Shown here: piece by piece, positions 35,795-44,552 of the stretch | Position numbering within the stretch: position 1 is the stretch's first letter | Layout: the number at the start of each line of letters is the position of its first letter | Assembly (NCBI GenBank): GCA_000436535.1 | Contig: FR886279.1 | Coordinates: 1 to 48,875, forward strand | From: Eubacterium sp. CAG:252 | Lineage (GTDB): Bacteria > Bacillota > Clostridia > Lachnospirales > Lachnospiraceae | DNA length: 48,875 nt | Direction of reading: 5' to 3' | Notes under the pieces: model-generated | Database searches by the model: none | Told to the model about the DNA's origin: nothing | What the model saw: the letters and a program-made list of their open reading frames with translations, nothing else | Translations under genes and position numbers: made by a program

Positions 35795-36658
35795 ATGCAG
35801 TATAAAATTTATAATGACGATTTTGATGTAATAATTGATTCTAAAGGATGCGAGATAATATCTGTAGTAAGAAAGCAGGATTCAAAGCAGTATATATGGA
35901 ATGGCAGTCCGGATGCATGGAAAAGACATACACCAGTTCTTTTTCCACTTGTAGGAAGATATAAGAATGATACTTCTGTATATAAAGGAAAAGAATATCA
36001 TATGACACAGCATGGCTTTGCAAGAGATTCTGAATTCACATTGGTACATAAGGAAGATAATGTGATAATAATGAAGCTTATATCAAGTGAAGAAACAAAG
36101 CAAAAGTATCCTTTTGATTTTGAACTGATGATAACTCATAGACTTAGTGGAAATAATATAAGCACAATATGGGAAGTAAAGAATACTGGTGATGATGTTA
36201 TGTATTTTAGTATAGGTGGACATCCTGCATTTGTGTGCGGCGATAATGCCATCGGCGCGCAGATAAGATTTGATACTGAGGATGATAAGGTGGCTTATAA
36301 GCTGTTATCAGAGGATGGTCTTCTTATGCCAGAGGAACATTATCTCACTCTCTCAAATAATAATGTTACAATCACAAAGGAGTTTTTTGATAAAGATGCT
36401 CTAATTGTTGAAAACAGTGGGATTAAGAGCGTGAGCTTAAGTAAGGATTGTGAACCAGTTGTAGAAGTTATGTTTAAGGCTCCTGTTTTCGGACTATGGT
36501 CAGCAGCAGGAAAAGGAGTACCTTTCGTGTGTATAGAACCATGGTACGGAAGGACAGATGCCATAGACTCAGACGGCAGTCTTACTGCCAGAGAATGGGG
36601 CAATGAGCTGGCAGGAGGTGAAACATTTACAGGGGGATACAGGTGTAAGTTTCTATAA
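35795..36658 (+). CDS. Aldose 1-epimerase family protein (LacX-like)
   Basis: A 287-residue protein of the galactose mutarotase fold. Key segments are HTPVLFPLVGRYKND, MTQHGFARDSEF with a catalytic His, FSIGGHPAFVC with the second His, and a late CIEPWYGRTDA with Glu. This LacX/YihR-type subgroup interconverts anomers of sugars or phosphosugars; the substrate is not known. It follows the glucuronidase gene but has its own ribosome-binding site (GAGAGGG) and lies beyond a terminator, so it may be a separate unit. A role in mutarotating released glucuronate is possible but only inferred. Confidence 0.85.
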   Translation: MQYKIYNDDFDVIIDSKGCEIISVVRKQDSKQYIWNGSPDAWKRHTPVLFPLVGRYKNDTSVYKGKEYHMTQHGFARDSEFTLVHKEDNVIIMKLISSEETKQKYPFDFELMITHRLSGNNISTIWEVKNTGDDVMYFSIGGHPAFVCGDNAIGAQIRFDTEDDKVAYKLLSEDGLLMPEEHYLTLSNNNVTITKEFFDKDALIVENSGIKSVSLSKDCEPVVEVMFKAPVFGLWSAAGKGVPFVCIEPWYGRTDAIDSDGSLTAREWGNELAGGETFTGGYRCKFL

Positions 36659-36771
36659 TGTATATTTAACGCATTAAGAAAATGCGATTAAGTTGTATAA
36701 TTTTCTTGAAGAGATTCTCCTAATACAGATAAGTTCGAACTAGATATGAAGACAAGGAGGGAACGATAAAT

Positions 36772-37002
36772 ATGTGTTTTTATTGTAGATGTAAGACAAC
36801 AAGACCATCAGTAACGACACATGTTGTTACTTTTGATGATTGCATAATCATAATAAAAAATGTTCCATGTGAGGAATGTGAGGAATGCAGTGAAAAGTAC
36901 TTTTCAGATGAAGTTATGGTTCGTCTTGAGAAGATTGTAGAGGCAGCAAGAGCAATAGCAAGTGAGGTATTTGTCACAGATTATAATAATAAAGTCGCTT
37001 AG
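36772..37002 (+). CDS. YgiT-type zinc-finger protein, orphan antitoxin-like
   Basis: A 76-residue protein. It has CFYC at residues 2-5 and CEECEEC around 33-39, then EKYFSDEVMVRLEKIV. This is the YgiT/MqsA N-terminal zinc-binding module, usually the antitoxin half of a toxin-antitoxin pair. No toxin gene (MqsR-like or DUF4258) and no helix-turn-helix domain are seen here. It may be a solitary remnant or act otherwise. A strong AAGGAGGG site precedes the ATG. Confidence 0.75.
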   Translation: MCFYCRCKTTRPSVTTHVVTFDDCIIIIKNVPCEECEECSEKYFSDEVMVRLEKIVEAARAIASEVFVTDYNNKVA

Positions 37003-37025
37003 ATTTATGTATGCAGGCTATCAAA

Positions 37026-37047
37026 GTCGGGGGCTTTTGACCCCGAC
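37026..37047. terminator. GC-rich hairpin between convergent genes
   Basis: GTCGGGG (37026-37032) pairs with CCCCGAC (37041-37047). It lies between the zinc-finger gene and the minus-strand deacetylase gene. The CTTTTGACCCCGACATCAT right side also resembles the ends of the palindromic element family. Confidence 0.55.
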
Positions 37048-37096
37048 ATCATTATATATGACTTAGGAATAGATAATTAATAGTTATAATCAGCAG

Positions 37097-38059
37097 TCAA
37101 TCCTCAATCTGCCGTCCAGTTCCATCCATATGGAAGTTCTCGCGGATGATAAGCTGGGATATTGGAACAATCTCATAGCCTTGTTCTTCAAGGATTGTGA
37201 GTACTGTATCAAGGGCTTCGGCAGTGAACTTCGCACCATTATGCATAAGAATTATAGAACCGTTACCAAGAGCTTTATGTCTGGTGACGGTTTTTATTAT
37301 GCTGTCAACGCCGTAGTCTTTCCAGTCAAGGGAGTCTACATCCCACTGCACAGGATAGTGGTTACAGCCATATACGGTGTTGATAAGCAGTGAATTATAG
37401 TCACCATAAGGTGGTCTGAATAGAAAGCAGTCATATCCTGTAAGTTCTTTGATTTTATTATCAACTGCGGTTATTTCTTCTTTCTGTTCAGAGGCACTCA
37501 GTTTGCTCATTTCCTTATGATTCTCGCTATGATTGCCGAGGTCGTGACCTCTGTTATATATTTCTTTAACCATATCAGGATATGTAGAAACCCAGCCGCC
37601 TGTCATAAAAAATGTTGTCTTGACATTGTGCTTATCAAGAATATCAAGCAGCTTTATCGTATCATCAGCACCCCAGGCGGCATCGAATGATATAGATATC
37701 TTTTTTTCATCAGTCTGTATACAGTATATAGGAAGTGCTTTCTTGCCAGCGACACAGTTTCCTTTGATAGAACCGCCATTTATACCATCCGAACCAGAAC
37801 CAGAGTTATAACTAGAATCAGAGCCAGAATTGGAAACGGAATCCGAACCCAAATTAGAACCAGAATTGGAACCAGAATCAGAGTAAACAGGTTTTTTAGA
37901 ACTGGCAGCAGTGTCTTTAGGGTTAAAGCTTGCGTAGATAAAAAAAGCAAAGGCAAGCATGAGAAGTATGGAGGATAAGAGTACAGACAGCTTAAGGTGG
38001 GTTATATTTTTAATATTGCTGACAGCATTGCTGCTGTTTTTGCTATTGATTCTATTCAT
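37097..38059 (-). CDS. Membrane-anchored polysaccharide deacetylase (NodB domain)
   Basis: A 320-residue protein. One N-terminal membrane helix (about 26-46) is followed by a Ser/Gly/Asn/Asp-rich linker of about 35 residues with repeated SNSGS/SDSGS units, then a NodB-type catalytic domain (about 115-310). Its motifs are SFDAAWG (motif 1 Asp), GNHSENH (metal His pair), RPPYGDYN and ILMHNG. The AAWG form of motif 1 matches the PdaB/sporulation-type deacetylases, acting on peptidoglycan or other polysaccharide outside the cell. The repetitive linker may vary in length between strains. GGAGA precedes the ATG. Confidence 0.87.
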   Translation of the reverse strand: MNRINSKNSSNAVSNIKNITHLKLSVLLSSILLMLAFAFFIYASFNPKDTAASSKKPVYSDSGSNSGSNLGSDSVSNSGSDSSYNSGSGSDGINGGSIKGNCVAGKKALPIYCIQTDEKKISISFDAAWGADDTIKLLDILDKHNVKTTFFMTGGWVSTYPDMVKEIYNRGHDLGNHSENHKEMSKLSASEQKEEITAVDNKIKELTGYDCFLFRPPYGDYNSLLINTVYGCNHYPVQWDVDSLDWKDYGVDSIIKTVTRHKALGNGSIILMHNGAKFTAEALDTVLTILEEQGYEIVPISQLIIRENFHMDGTGRQIED

Positions 38060-38234
38060 AAGGTTTCTCCGTTATATAAAATGACATATATAATTGGTAT
38101 AATATATGCACATATAATGGGTAATAATTACTTAATAATATTAGTTTTTTAAGAAAGTATGTATACAAGTAAATGTATTCTGTAGTATATTAATCCTAGT
38201 ATGCGTGCGTACAGCAGGAAAGGATGGTTACTAT

Positions 38235-39566
38235 ATGAAATATACTAAGCAGGATATATTTAGAATGGTAGAGGAAGAGGATGTTGAGTTTATCAGACTT
38301 CAGTTCACAGATATGTTTGGAGTGCTAAAGAATGTGGCTATTACTTCAAGCCAGCTTGGCAAAGCACTGGATAACAAATGTATGTTTGATGGTTCTTCAG
38401 TAGAGGGCTTCGTAAGGATAGAAGAGTCTGATATGTATCTGTACCCGGATTATGATACATTTGAAATATTTCCATGGAGACCACAGCAGGGAAAGGTTGC
38501 AAGACTTATATGCGATGTATATACACCAAATGGTAAGCCATTCGAGGGTGATCCAAGATGGATACTTAAGAAAGTGATTAATGAAGCTAAGGATATGGGA
38601 TATATATTCGAGGTTGGACCGGAATGTGAGTTTTTCCTTTTCCATACAGATGATAATGGACTTCCAACAACACTTTCCCATGAAAAGGCAGGTTATTTTG
38701 ATTTAGGACCTACAGACCTTGGAGAGAATGTAAGACGTGATATGGTGCTTACTCTTGAAGATATGGGCTTTGAGATAGAGGCTTCCCATCATGAAGTTGC
38801 ACCAGCGCAGCATGAGATTGATTTCAGATATGATGAAGCTTTAAAGACAGCAGATAATATTATGACATTCAAGCTTACAGTAAAGACTATAGCTAAAAGA
38901 CATGGATTGTATGCAACATTTATGCCTAAGCCAAAGTATGGTATTAACGGCTCTGGAATGCATGTTAATATGTCTCTTGCTACAGAGGATGGAAAGAATA
39001 TATTTGCAGATGATAGTGATAAGCTTGGATTATCAGAGGATGCATATCATTTCATAGCGGGTGTCATGAAGCATGCAAAGGGTATGACAGCTATTACTAA
39101 TCCACTTGTTAACTCATATAAAAGACTTGTGCCAGGTTATGAAGCACCTGTATATATAGCATGGTCAGTAACTAACAGAAGTCCACTTATAAGAATACCA
39201 GCTTCAAGAGGAAATGGAACAAGGGTGGAGCTTAGAAATCCTGATCCTTCGGCTAATCCATACCTTGTACTTGCTACATGCCTTGCGGCAGGTCTTGATG
39301 GTATTAAGAATAAGCTGGAGGTTCCAGCCAGTGTTGACTGCAATATATTTGAGATGACAGAAGAGGAAAGAAAAGATGCAGGAATAGAAATACTGCCAGA
39401 TAACCTTTATGATGCGATAAAGTATCTTAATGAGGATAAGTTTATATGTGGTGTTCTTGGAGAGCATATTACAACAAAGTATACAGAAGCCAAGCTAAAG
39501 GAATGGGATGATTACAAGACTCAGGTTACACAGTGGGAGCTCGATGAATATCTTTATAAGTTTTAA
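38235..39566 (+). CDS. glnA: Glutamine synthetase, type I
   Basis: A 443-residue enzyme, the length of the Firmicute GSI-alpha type. Marks include FTDMFGVLKNVAI, MFDGSSVEGF, EVGPECEFFLF, the ATP-binding NGSGMHVNMSL and the segment NRSPLIRIPASRG. There is no adenylylation-site insert of the long beta type. It makes glutamine from glutamate, ammonia and ATP. The frame runs to 38205, but homology starts at the ATG at 38235, which follows AGGAAAGGA. The ANTAR-domain protein gene begins 16 bases after the stop, so the two are cotranscribed and functionally linked. Confidence 0.95.
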   Translation: MKYTKQDIFRMVEEEDVEFIRLQFTDMFGVLKNVAITSSQLGKALDNKCMFDGSSVEGFVRIEESDMYLYPDYDTFEIFPWRPQQGKVARLICDVYTPNGKPFEGDPRWILKKVINEAKDMGYIFEVGPECEFFLFHTDDNGLPTTLSHEKAGYFDLGPTDLGENVRRDMVLTLEDMGFEIEASHHEVAPAQHEIDFRYDEALKTADNIMTFKLTVKTIAKRHGLYATFMPKPKYGINGSGMHVNMSLATEDGKNIFADDSDKLGLSEDAYHFIAGVMKHAKGMTAITNPLVNSYKRLVPGYEAPVYIAWSVTNRSPLIRIPASRGNGTRVELRNPDPSANPYLVLATCLAAGLDGIKNKLEVPASVDCNIFEMTEEERKDAGIEILPDNLYDAIKYLNEDKFICGVLGEHITTKYTEAKLKEWDDYKTQVTQWELDEYLYKF

Positions 39567-39582
39567 TATACGAGGTTAGAAT

Positions 39583-40137
39583 ATGTCTACATTGATTGTT
39601 GCATTTCCGAAGATAGAGGAGGCAAGGTCTGTAAGAAGTCTCCTGGTTCGTAAGGGATATGATGTGGCAGTTCCTTGTACAAGTGGGGCACAGGTTATCA
39701 ATCAGGCAGATGCACTGTCTGACGGTATCATTATAAGTGGTTATAAGCTTTCAGATAATATGATTTATTCTGAATTATGCGAATATAAGCCTAAAAGCTT
39801 TGAACTGCTGCTTGTTGCATCACAGAATCTGTGGGAGGACTGTCAGGATAGCAATGTTGTATGTGTAGCTATGCCTATCAAGGTAAATGATCTGTTATCT
39901 ACCATAGAGATTATGCTGCAGTCTCAGATAAGAAAAAGAAGAAAGGCCCGTACAACACCAAGGCAGAGAAGTCCCAAAGAACAGAAAATAATAGATAACG
40001 CAAAGCATCTGCTTATGGAAAGAAATAATATGACAGAGCAGGATGCGTTCAGGTATATCCAGAAGTGTAGTATGGATAGCGGTAACACTATGGTTGAGTC
40101 AGCAACGATGGTGTTAAGTATATATGCAGATGTGTAG
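39583..40137 (+). CDS. ANTAR-domain RNA-binding antiterminator with degenerate receiver
   Basis: A 184-residue protein. The N-terminal 120 residues fold like a receiver (LIVAFPKIEEARSVRSLL, GIIISGYKLSD, AMPIKVNDLL). However, the acidic pair and the phospho-acceptor Asp are missing: the expected Asp position near 52 is Ser/Gly. After a basic linker, residues about 130-182 form an ANTAR domain (EQKIIDNAKHLLMERN, MTEQDAFRYIQKCSMD). ANTAR proteins bind twin hairpins in leader RNA and prevent termination, often for nitrogen genes. Here it lies 16 bases after glnA. It may be controlled by protein contact, not phosphorylation. Confidence 0.88.
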   Translation: MSTLIVAFPKIEEARSVRSLLVRKGYDVAVPCTSGAQVINQADALSDGIIISGYKLSDNMIYSELCEYKPKSFELLLVASQNLWEDCQDSNVVCVAMPIKVNDLLSTIEIMLQSQIRKRRKARTTPRQRSPKEQKIIDNAKHLLMERNNMTEQDAFRYIQKCSMDSGNTMVESATMVLSIYADV

Positions 40138-40209
40138 GTACAGAAGTGTAGTTAAGGTATACATCAGTAAGGCTTTGAATACCTTCTAAGACCGACATTA
40201 CAGCATGAT

Positions 40210-40289
40210 ATGATACCAGGGGTCCCAAGGTCTTTCACCCACCTATGAGCAAGCTCATGTGGGTTTAGACCTTTTGACCCTGGTATCAT
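40210..40289. other. 80-nt near-perfect hairpin before dapF
   Basis: ATGATACCAGGGGTC (40210-40224) faces GACCCTGGTATCAT (40276-40289). AAGGTCT (40227-40233) faces AGACCTT (40267-40273). ACCCAC faces GTGGGT (40259-40264). ATGAGC (40245-40250) faces GCTCAT (40253-40258). No T run follows. The CTTTTGACCCTGGTATCAT side resembles the ends of the palindromic element family. It may end the glnA transcript or be a mobile palindrome. Confidence 0.65.
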
Positions 40290-40364
40290 AATATAGAATA
40301 TTAAGTGTGAGAATAATTATATTCAATAGAATAATCATTTTCACATAAAGAAATGGAGATTGAT

Positions 40365-41303
40365 ATGAAGTTTACAAAGATGCAGGGTGCAGGCAATGAT
40401 TATGTATATGTGGATTGCACTAAGTTACCTCTGGCAAACCCATCAGAGGTGGCTGTAAGGGTGAGTGACAGACATTTTGGAATAGGTTCTGATGGACTTA
40501 TACTTATAAAGCCGTCTGATAAGGCAGACTTTTTTATGGAGATGTATAACGCAGATGGTTCACAGGGACAGATGTGTGGAAATGGAATAAGATGTGTAGG
40601 AAAGTACGTATATGACAATGGTCTTACAGATAAGACAACAGTCAATGTAGAGACATTGGCAGGTATTAAGATACTTAAGTTAAATGTTGGAGATGATGGC
40701 AAGGTAGCTTCTGTAGTAGTTAATATGGGAAAACCGGAACTTGAGGCTTCAAAGGTACCTGTAGATGTTAATGCTTTAGTAGAATATAAGGCAGCTTACA
40801 GGAATACATATAAGAATGATGCCACACTGTGTCCGCTTGCTGTTAAAGCACTTGATAATGTGGAAAATGCAGTTATTAATGAAGCAATACTGGTGGATGG
40901 AAAATCATATGATATAACAGGTGTATCTATGGGTAACCCACATGATATTGTATATCTTGATAACGATATAGATATAACAAAATTCGATATAGAAAAGGTT
41001 GGACCATACTTTGAGAATCATAAGGCATTTCCAGAAAGAATCAATACAGAGTTCGTACAGGTATTAGACAGAAAAACTCTTAACATGAGAGTGTGGGAGA
41101 GAGGTTCTGGTGAGACATTCGCATGTGGAACAGGAACATGTGCGACAGTTGTTGCTACAGTTCTTAATGGCATGTGTGACAGTAAGGATGTAACAGTTCA
41201 CCTTCTAGGAGGAGATCTTAAGATAACATGGGATGAAGAAAGCGGGGATGTATATATGGAAGGTCCGGCAGCTACCGTGTTTACAGGAGAGATTGAATTA
41301 TAG
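40365..41303 (+). CDS. dapF: Diaminopimelate epimerase
   Basis: A 312-residue enzyme. The opening MKFTKMQGAGNDYVYVD is typical. The catalytic cysteines lie in MCGNGIRCVGKYVY and FACGTGTCATV. It converts LL- to meso-diaminopimelate for lysine and peptidoglycan synthesis. It is slightly longer than the usual 275-285 residues because of an insert around 135-150. The frame is open from 40353, but GGAG at 40354-40357 places the start at 40365. The folate genes follow closely. Confidence 0.95.
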   Translation: MKFTKMQGAGNDYVYVDCTKLPLANPSEVAVRVSDRHFGIGSDGLILIKPSDKADFFMEMYNADGSQGQMCGNGIRCVGKYVYDNGLTDKTTVNVETLAGIKILKLNVGDDGKVASVVVNMGKPELEASKVPVDVNALVEYKAAYRNTYKNDATLCPLAVKALDNVENAVINEAILVDGKSYDITGVSMGNPHDIVYLDNDIDITKFDIEKVGPYFENHKAFPERINTEFVQVLDRKTLNMRVWERGSGETFACGTGTCATVVATVLNGMCDSKDVTVHLLGGDLKITWDEESGDVYMEGPAATVFTGEIEL

Positions 41304-41364
41304 TTAAATAAAATACAGCATTTCAGATACTGGCAGAATAATGGTATGTAAAGGAGAAAGAGAT

Positions 41365-41991
41365 ATGATGACAGATATGAATATGAATGAATTCCTTAAT
41401 GTGCTTTCATCAAAGGAACCAGTTCCAGGTGGAGGCGGTGCATGTGGTTATGTTGCAGCAGTTGGCATGTCACTTGGTAACATGGTTCTTGCACTTACAA
41501 CAGGAAAGAAAAAATATGCCGAATATCAGGATGAAATTGAAAAGCTTATAGTACGTGCAAATGACCTGACTAAAGAACTGGCAGAATGTATGGATAAGGA
41601 TGCCAAAGCTTTCAAGCCTTTATCGGAGGCGTATGGTCTTCCTAAAGATACTGATGAGCAGTTAAAGCACCGTGAAGAGGTTATGGAAAAAGCGCTTATA
41701 GCAGCAAGTGAAGCACCACTTTCCATGATGGAGGTTATAGTTGAAGCTATTGGACTTATAGACAGGATATCTGTTATTGGCAGCAGATTAGCTATAAGTG
41801 ATGCGGGAGTAGGTGTACAGATGTGTAAGGCAGCACTCAACGGAGCTTCACTTAATGTATACATAAATACAAAGCTTATGAAGGACACTGATGTGGCAGA
41901 TGATATGAATACAAGGGCAGATGAGCTCATCATCAGAGGTAATCAGATGGCAGATGAGGTGTATGACAGAGTTATGGATTGTGTGAGATAG
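41365..41991 (+). CDS. fchA: Cyclodeaminase/cyclohydrolase family protein (FchA-like)
   Basis: A 208-residue, mostly helical protein. SSKEPVPGGGGACGYVAAVG is the nucleotide/folate-binding start of the formiminotransferase-cyclodeaminase family. It continues with MDKDAKAF, SEAPLSMMEVI and SDAGVGVQMCKAALNGASLNVYIN. Members act as methenyl-tetrahydrofolate cyclohydrolase (FchA) or formimino-THF cyclodeaminase. The FolD gene 87 bases downstream lacks the usual cyclohydrolase residues, so this protein probably supplies that activity. GGAG precedes the ATG at 41365; the 41341 start would be an unsupported extension. Confidence 0.88.
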   Translation: MMTDMNMNEFLNVLSSKEPVPGGGGACGYVAAVGMSLGNMVLALTTGKKKYAEYQDEIEKLIVRANDLTKELAECMDKDAKAFKPLSEAYGLPKDTDEQLKHREEVMEKALIAASEAPLSMMEVIVEAIGLIDRISVIGSRLAISDAGVGVQMCKAALNGASLNVYINTKLMKDTDVADDMNTRADELIIRGNQMADEVYDRVMDCVR

Positions 41992-42078
41992 CCAGACATA
42001 TATGTGTAGTTGTAATTATGATAAAAATCACAACAAAATAAAATATATTTAAATAACAAATATGGAGATATATAGATA

Positions 42079-42915
42079 ATGGAGATATTAAAAGGACTTC
42101 CAGTAGCTAATGCCATTAATGAAAAGCTTATGGAACAGGTTAAAAGTATAGAAGGTCCACTTCCACACCTTGCTATTATCAGGGTTGGTGAAAGACCAGA
42201 TGACTGCTCATATGAAAGAGGAGCTGTTAAAAAGATGGATAAGGTAGGAGTCAGATGTACAACATATACATTTGATGCTGATATAGATAATGATACCTTT
42301 CAGGCTGAGTTCGATAAGATTAACGAGAATCCTGACATAGATGGTATTCTTATGTTAAGACCACTTCCAAAGCAGCTTGATGAAAAGCAGATTGAAAACA
42401 AAATAGATCCAAGAAAGGATCTTGATGGTATATCACCTCTTAACTTAGCTAAGGTATATGCCGGTGATGAGAGTGGATATGCACCATGTACAGCAGAGGC
42501 AGTCATTGAGATGTTAGATTATGCTGGTATTGATATAAAGGGTAAAAGGGTAACAGTTGTAGGAAGAAGTCTTGTTATAGGAAAACCTGTTTCTATGCTT
42601 CTTATGAAGCGCAATGCAACAGTTACAGTATGTCATACAAAGACAGTTGACATGGCAGGTACATGTAAGAACGCTGAGATACTTGTTGCGGCTGCAGGTT
42701 CTGCACGTATGATTAAGAAGGAATATGTAGCAGATGGCGCAGTTGTCATTGATGTAGGTATTAATGTAGATGACGAGGGCAATTTATGTGGTGATGTTGA
42801 TTTTGATGCTATAAGCGATATCGCAGCAGCAGCAACACCTGTTCCTGGTGGAGTTGGTTCAGTTACTACATCTGTGCTTGCAAAGCATCTTGTTAAGGCG
42901 GCTATGGCACGTTAG
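42079..42915 (+). CDS. folD: FolD-family methylene-THF dehydrogenase, cyclohydrolase site lost
   Basis: A 278-residue FolD homologue. The dinucleotide site VVGRSLVIGKPVSMLL and the end segment TPVPGGVGSVTTSVL are intact. In the E. coli and human enzymes the cyclohydrolase uses the Lys of a YxxxK motif and the Gln of GILVQLPLP. Here the motif is YERGA (Tyr45, Ala49) and the second is GILMLRPLP (Leu93), so both are gone; the Asp of KDLDGI is kept. It should still oxidise methylene-THF to methenyl-THF. The adjacent FchA-like protein could do the hydrolysis. The start follows GGAGATATA. Confidence 0.93.
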   Translation: MEILKGLPVANAINEKLMEQVKSIEGPLPHLAIIRVGERPDDCSYERGAVKKMDKVGVRCTTYTFDADIDNDTFQAEFDKINENPDIDGILMLRPLPKQLDEKQIENKIDPRKDLDGISPLNLAKVYAGDESGYAPCTAEAVIEMLDYAGIDIKGKRVTVVGRSLVIGKPVSMLLMKRNATVTVCHTKTVDMAGTCKNAEILVAAAGSARMIKKEYVADGAVVIDVGINVDDEGNLCGDVDFDAISDIAAAATPVPGGVGSVTTSVLAKHLVKAAMAR

Positions 42916-42982
42916 CTATATGCAATTAGTTATGCAGAATATTGTAATAAATATACAACAGTGAAATATTGGAGGTTGAGTT

Positions 42983-44443
42983 TTGAAAGAAAGAGAAAAG
43001 TTTGGCTCACGTTTAGGGTTTATACTTGTGTCAGCCGGATGTGCAGTAGGGCTTGGCAATGTATGGAAGTTTCCATACATATGTGGAATTAACGGAGGAG
43101 CAGCATTTGTACTGATATATCTTGTGTTCCTTGCTATTCTTGGTTTTCCTATTGTGTGTGCTGAGTTTGCGATAGGACGAGGAAGCGGAAAGGGTGCAGC
43201 CAGAGCGTTTGAGGTACTAGAGAAAAAGGGAAGTAAGTGGCATTACTTTAAGTGGGTATCAGTAGTTGGAAGTTATATTCTTATGGCTTTCTATACTATG
43301 GTAGCAGGATGGATGCTTTATTATGCTTTCAAGGAAGCAAGCGGCTCACTTACAGGTGTCAGTTCAGAGCAGATAACCGCAGAGTTTGGCAATATGTTAG
43401 GTAATCCTGGAGTCATGATTGTATGGATGATGATAGCGATATTGTTGTCCTTTGGGGTATGTGCACTTGGACTGGAAAAGGGTATTGAAAAGATAACAAA
43501 GGTAATGATGTCATGTCTTATAGTGCTGATTGTTGTGCTTGCGATACATTCGCTTGTTTTACCAGGCGCATCTGAGGGTGTTAAGTTTTATCTTGTTCCT
43601 AATCTTGATACTATTAAGACAAGAGGTATAGGCCCTGTTATATTCGATGCCATGACACATGCATTTTTTACACTTAGTGTAGGTATTGGTGCTATGGAAA
43701 TCTTCGGAAGCTACATGAAGAAGGATAGAACCATAGGTGGCGAAGCTGTTAACATAGTAGTACTTGATACATTCGTTGCACTTATGGCTGGGTTTATTAT
43801 TATACCAGCATGTTTTTCATTTGGAGTACAGCCTGATGCAGGTCCTTCGCTGCTTTTTAAGACACTTCCGAATGTGTTTAACAGCATGGCTGGTGGAAGA
43901 GTATGGGGAACAGCATTCTTTATATTTATGTCGTTTGCGGCGCTTTCAACGGTTATAGCTGTATTCGAGAATATTATTTCGTTTTACATAGACCTTAAGG
44001 GTTATTCAAGAAAAAAGGTAGTGCTGTGGAATATTATATTTATGTCGCTGCTTTCAGTTCCAGCAGTATTAGGTTTTAATGTGCTTTCAGGTTTTGAACC
44101 ACTTGGTCCAGGAACTGGTATTATGGATCTTGAAGATTTCCTTGTATCGTATAATCTTCTTCCACTTGGAAGTATGATATTCGTGTTATTCTGTACAAAG
44201 AAGAATGGCTGGGGCTGGGAAGACTTCAGACAGGAAGCTAATACAGGTAAGGGCATAAAGTTCCCTGAATGTTTCAGGTTCTATATGAGTTATATACTTC
44301 CGGCGATTATTGTAATTGTATATCTTAAGGGATATTATGATACATTTGCAAAGCTTGGAACATCATATCTTGTTGGATGGATGATATTCGCAGTGGTGAT
44401 GCTGTGTGCAATATTCGGAATTGCGAATTATAAGAAAAAATAG
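42983..44443 (+). CDS. NSS-family sodium-dependent transporter
   Basis: A 486-residue carrier with about 12 membrane helices. The first helix has the sodium and substrate site SAGCAVGLGNVWKFPYICGINGG. Later come FAIGRGSGKGAARAF, FFTLSVGIGAMEIFGSYM and FAALSTVIAVFENI, all typical of the LeuT/neurotransmitter:sodium symporter family. It imports an amino acid or similar small molecule; the substrate is unknown. The start is TTG at 42983 with GGAGG seven bases before it. A long hairpin follows at 44471-44517. Confidence 0.92.
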   Translation: MKEREKFGSRLGFILVSAGCAVGLGNVWKFPYICGINGGAAFVLIYLVFLAILGFPIVCAEFAIGRGSGKGAARAFEVLEKKGSKWHYFKWVSVVGSYILMAFYTMVAGWMLYYAFKEASGSLTGVSSEQITAEFGNMLGNPGVMIVWMMIAILLSFGVCALGLEKGIEKITKVMMSCLIVLIVVLAIHSLVLPGASEGVKFYLVPNLDTIKTRGIGPVIFDAMTHAFFTLSVGIGAMEIFGSYMKKDRTIGGEAVNIVVLDTFVALMAGFIIIPACFSFGVQPDAGPSLLFKTLPNVFNSMAGGRVWGTAFFIFMSFAALSTVIAVFENIISFYIDLKGYSRKKVVLWNIIFMSLLSVPAVLGFNVLSGFEPLGPGTGIMDLEDFLVSYNLLPLGSMIFVLFCTKKNGWGWEDFRQEANTGKGIKFPECFRFYMSYILPAIIVIVYLKGYYDTFAKLGTSYLVGWMIFAVVMLCAIFGIANYKKK

Positions 44444-44470
44444 ATTGTAAAAAGATGTCGGATTAAGTTA

Positions 44471-44517
44471 TTAAACCCCAGTCACAGATGCTTAGTGCAT
44501 ATGTGGCTGGGGTTTAA
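44471..44517. terminator. Two-way terminator between NSS symporter and GntR genes
   Basis: TTAAACCCCAGTCACA (44471-44486) pairs with TGTGGCTGGGGTTTAA (44502-44517), 15 of 16. AT-rich flanks lie on both sides of the convergent genes. Confidence 0.75.
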
Positions 44518-44552
44518 CAATTTTTAATACAATAATATTTATAATCTGTATA

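Noticed and set aside
37750..37900. Repeated SNSGS-type codons as a possible CRISPR or tandem repeat locus
   Set aside because: They are short, in frame and inside the linker of the deacetylase; they read as a flexible low-complexity spacer.
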